Source of the DNA: Phytohabitans suffuscus
GTDB lineage: Bacteria; Actinomycetota; Actinomycetes; Mycobacteriales; Micromonosporaceae
Assembly: GCF_011764565.1 (NCBI RefSeq)
Contig: NZ_AP022871.1
Location: forward strand, 5,394,320-5,458,319
Reading direction: 5' to 3'
DNA: 64,000 bases
The translations under genes and the position numbers were made by a program. The notes beneath the pieces were generated by a model. That model ran no database searches, had not been told where the DNA came from, and saw only the letters and a list, made by a program, of their open reading frames with translations. This document shows, one piece after another, positions 63,253 to 64,000 of the stretch. How positions within the stretch are numbered: the stretch's first letter is position 1; each line of letters begins with the position of its first letter.

Positions 63253-63299
63253 GATCGTGGTATGAAACTGCCCCCAGGGGGCGGATCCGTACCACGATC
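63253..63299. repeat. Palindrome R2, copy B
   Basis: It has the same 47-bp length as 22128-22174. The right arm is identical, the left arm has four differences, so the stem is imperfect. Confidence 0.8.
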
Positions 63300-63458
63300 C
63301 ACCGAAACCGACGCCCAGTCTCCACATCGGGCGGATAGACCAGCGGAAGCACAGAAGGTCCATAGAGACGTTCCGGAGTCAGAGGGCTCGGTCGCCAGGC
63401 AGCCGCGAGCCCTGATCCCGCGAGGTAGGCCACGACGCGAGGCGAGGTGACCGGGCGA

Positions 63459-63513
63459 GACGCTCTGAAGCTGGGCGCACCGATGCGCCCAGCTCCGGAG
63501 TCGGCCGCACCCC
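63459..63513. repeat. Dispersed stem-loop repeat R4, copy B
   Basis: It matches 22469-22523. The core AGCTGGGCGCA-CCGA-TGCGCCCAGCT is a perfect 11-bp stem; base pairs differ from copy A but pairing is kept. Confidence 0.7.
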
Positions 63514-63920
63514 ACATCCGCCCGCCCGGCAGCAGACCGACGACGCCGACCCGCCCGGGGTGTGCACGACGCTGAAACCCGCGGGGCCGGATCGGGTCGC
63601 CGCGGTCGCGGGAGCCAGACCCGGACCCAGACCCAGATCCGGACCCGGACCAGCGGCACGGAGCAGGACCAGGCCGGGGACCCGGGTCGACCGGGGGCCG
63701 CGCGGGCACCGCGCGATCCGTTCGAACCTCGACCCCGAAAAGCTCCATGGTCGCTCCCCGCCGCCTCACTGTCCGCGCGACACGACCGCGGGCGAGTCGC
63801 GGACGACGGGGGTCGCCGTTTCCCACGGCGGAGGGTGAGGCCGCGGGAGCTACGGTCGGGACCACGACGGGCGTCGCGGTAGCTCGGATTCTGTCCTTGA
63901 CTGTCGTGCGGCGCGAGGGG

Positions 63921-64000
63921 TCAGCCGGTCGCGAGCTTGAGGCCGAAGCCCAGAAAGAGCGTGCCGGCGGCGGTCGTGGCGCCGGCGGCCAGGCGGCGGC
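63921..64000 (-). CDS. C-terminal end of a LysE-like transporter, rest outside window
   Basis: The last 26 codons on the minus strand read RRLAAGATTAAGTLFLGFGL + KLATG. This matches the final helix of LysE/RhtB exporters (gene end ...GxLFLGFGLxLA). Too little is present for a firm name. Confidence 0.45.
   Translation of the reverse strand, partial: RRLAAGATTAAGTLFLGFGLKLATG

Larger units (their letters stand above)
63059..63920. other. Repeat-rich intergenic region, no gene supported
   Basis: It has repeats R2-R4 shared with 22.1-22.5 kb, and a short CCAGAC/CCGGAC simple repeat near 63610-63650. Reading frames here are without family features. The right end precedes the stop of a LysE-like gene. 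Confidence 0.6.

Noticed and set aside
1..64000. CRISPR arrays, insertion-sequence transposases, integrases, rRNA or tRNA genes
   Set aside because: I found no spaced direct-repeat array, no transposase or integrase motifs and no RNA gene folds in the window.

Overview
This window is chromosomal DNA from a high-GC actinomycete. Most codons end in G or C. The gene content (ThyX, RNase J, FtsK, Nei2, ClgR-PspA-PspM, WhiJ-type XRE/DUF397 cassettes, an F420-type LLM oxidoreductase, alditol oxidase) points to a filamentous actinobacterium, most likely Micromonosporaceae; the family assignment is inference. Many genes have a TANNNT box 6-8 nt before the start codon, the hallmark of actinobacterial leaderless transcription.

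Layout. 1-4.5 kb: two sugar ABC permeases, a GNAT, a primase-polymerase domain protein, an AlkX-like glycosylase and a DUF2752 membrane protein. 4.5-8.2 kb: a stretch of lower GC and low gene density with one large XRE regulator and a 111-bp imperfect palindrome. 8.2-19.7 kb: HAD hydrolase, several XRE/DUF5753 regulators with small partners and DUF397 proteins, a DUF4097 protein with an RHH regulator, and a housekeeping block thyX-dapA-rnj. 19.7-22.6 kb: a streptogrisin-like protease and 1.3 kb of dispersed repeats. 22.6-29.1 kb: a YbjN / HSP90 / TPR-YbjN operon and ftsK. 29.2-37.6 kb: small enzymes and regulators, alditol oxidase, rimO-pgsA-cinA and clgR-pspA-pspM. 37.6-39.9 kb: a one-polypeptide ECF sigma factor, zinc finger, membrane anchor and ectodomain. 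40-55 kb: Nei2, SAM hydroxide adenosyltransferase, LLM oxidoreductase, an Lhr-type helicase, a CPA2 antiporter, two CNNM/CBS proteins and Spo0M. 55-63 kb: an L-arabinose/arabinan locus (orphan substrate-binding protein, two LacI-type regulators, GH43-AbfB arabinanase, araD, araB). 63-64 kb: dispersed repeats and the end of a LysE-like gene.

Two themes cut across the window. First, the arabinose locus has six copies of a TGTTARCGYTAACA-like operator, so it looks like a self-contained LacI regulon. One half of the locus is decaying: one LacI paralogue has lost most of its DNA-binding domain, a GH43-ricin gene survives only as its two ends, and the binding protein has no permease or ATPase. Second, at least eleven apparent frameshifts, including in ftsK, thyX and the Lhr helicase, are all explained by one missing base, nearly always in a short C or G run. 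This looks like undercalled homopolymers in the assembly rather than eleven pseudogenes, and genes are annotated here across those shifts.

The best candidates for less-described biology are the sigma/anti-sigma/ectodomain fusion, the HSP90-YbjN operon, the LacI regulon with its DNA-binding-less paralogue, and two families of structured dispersed repeats.
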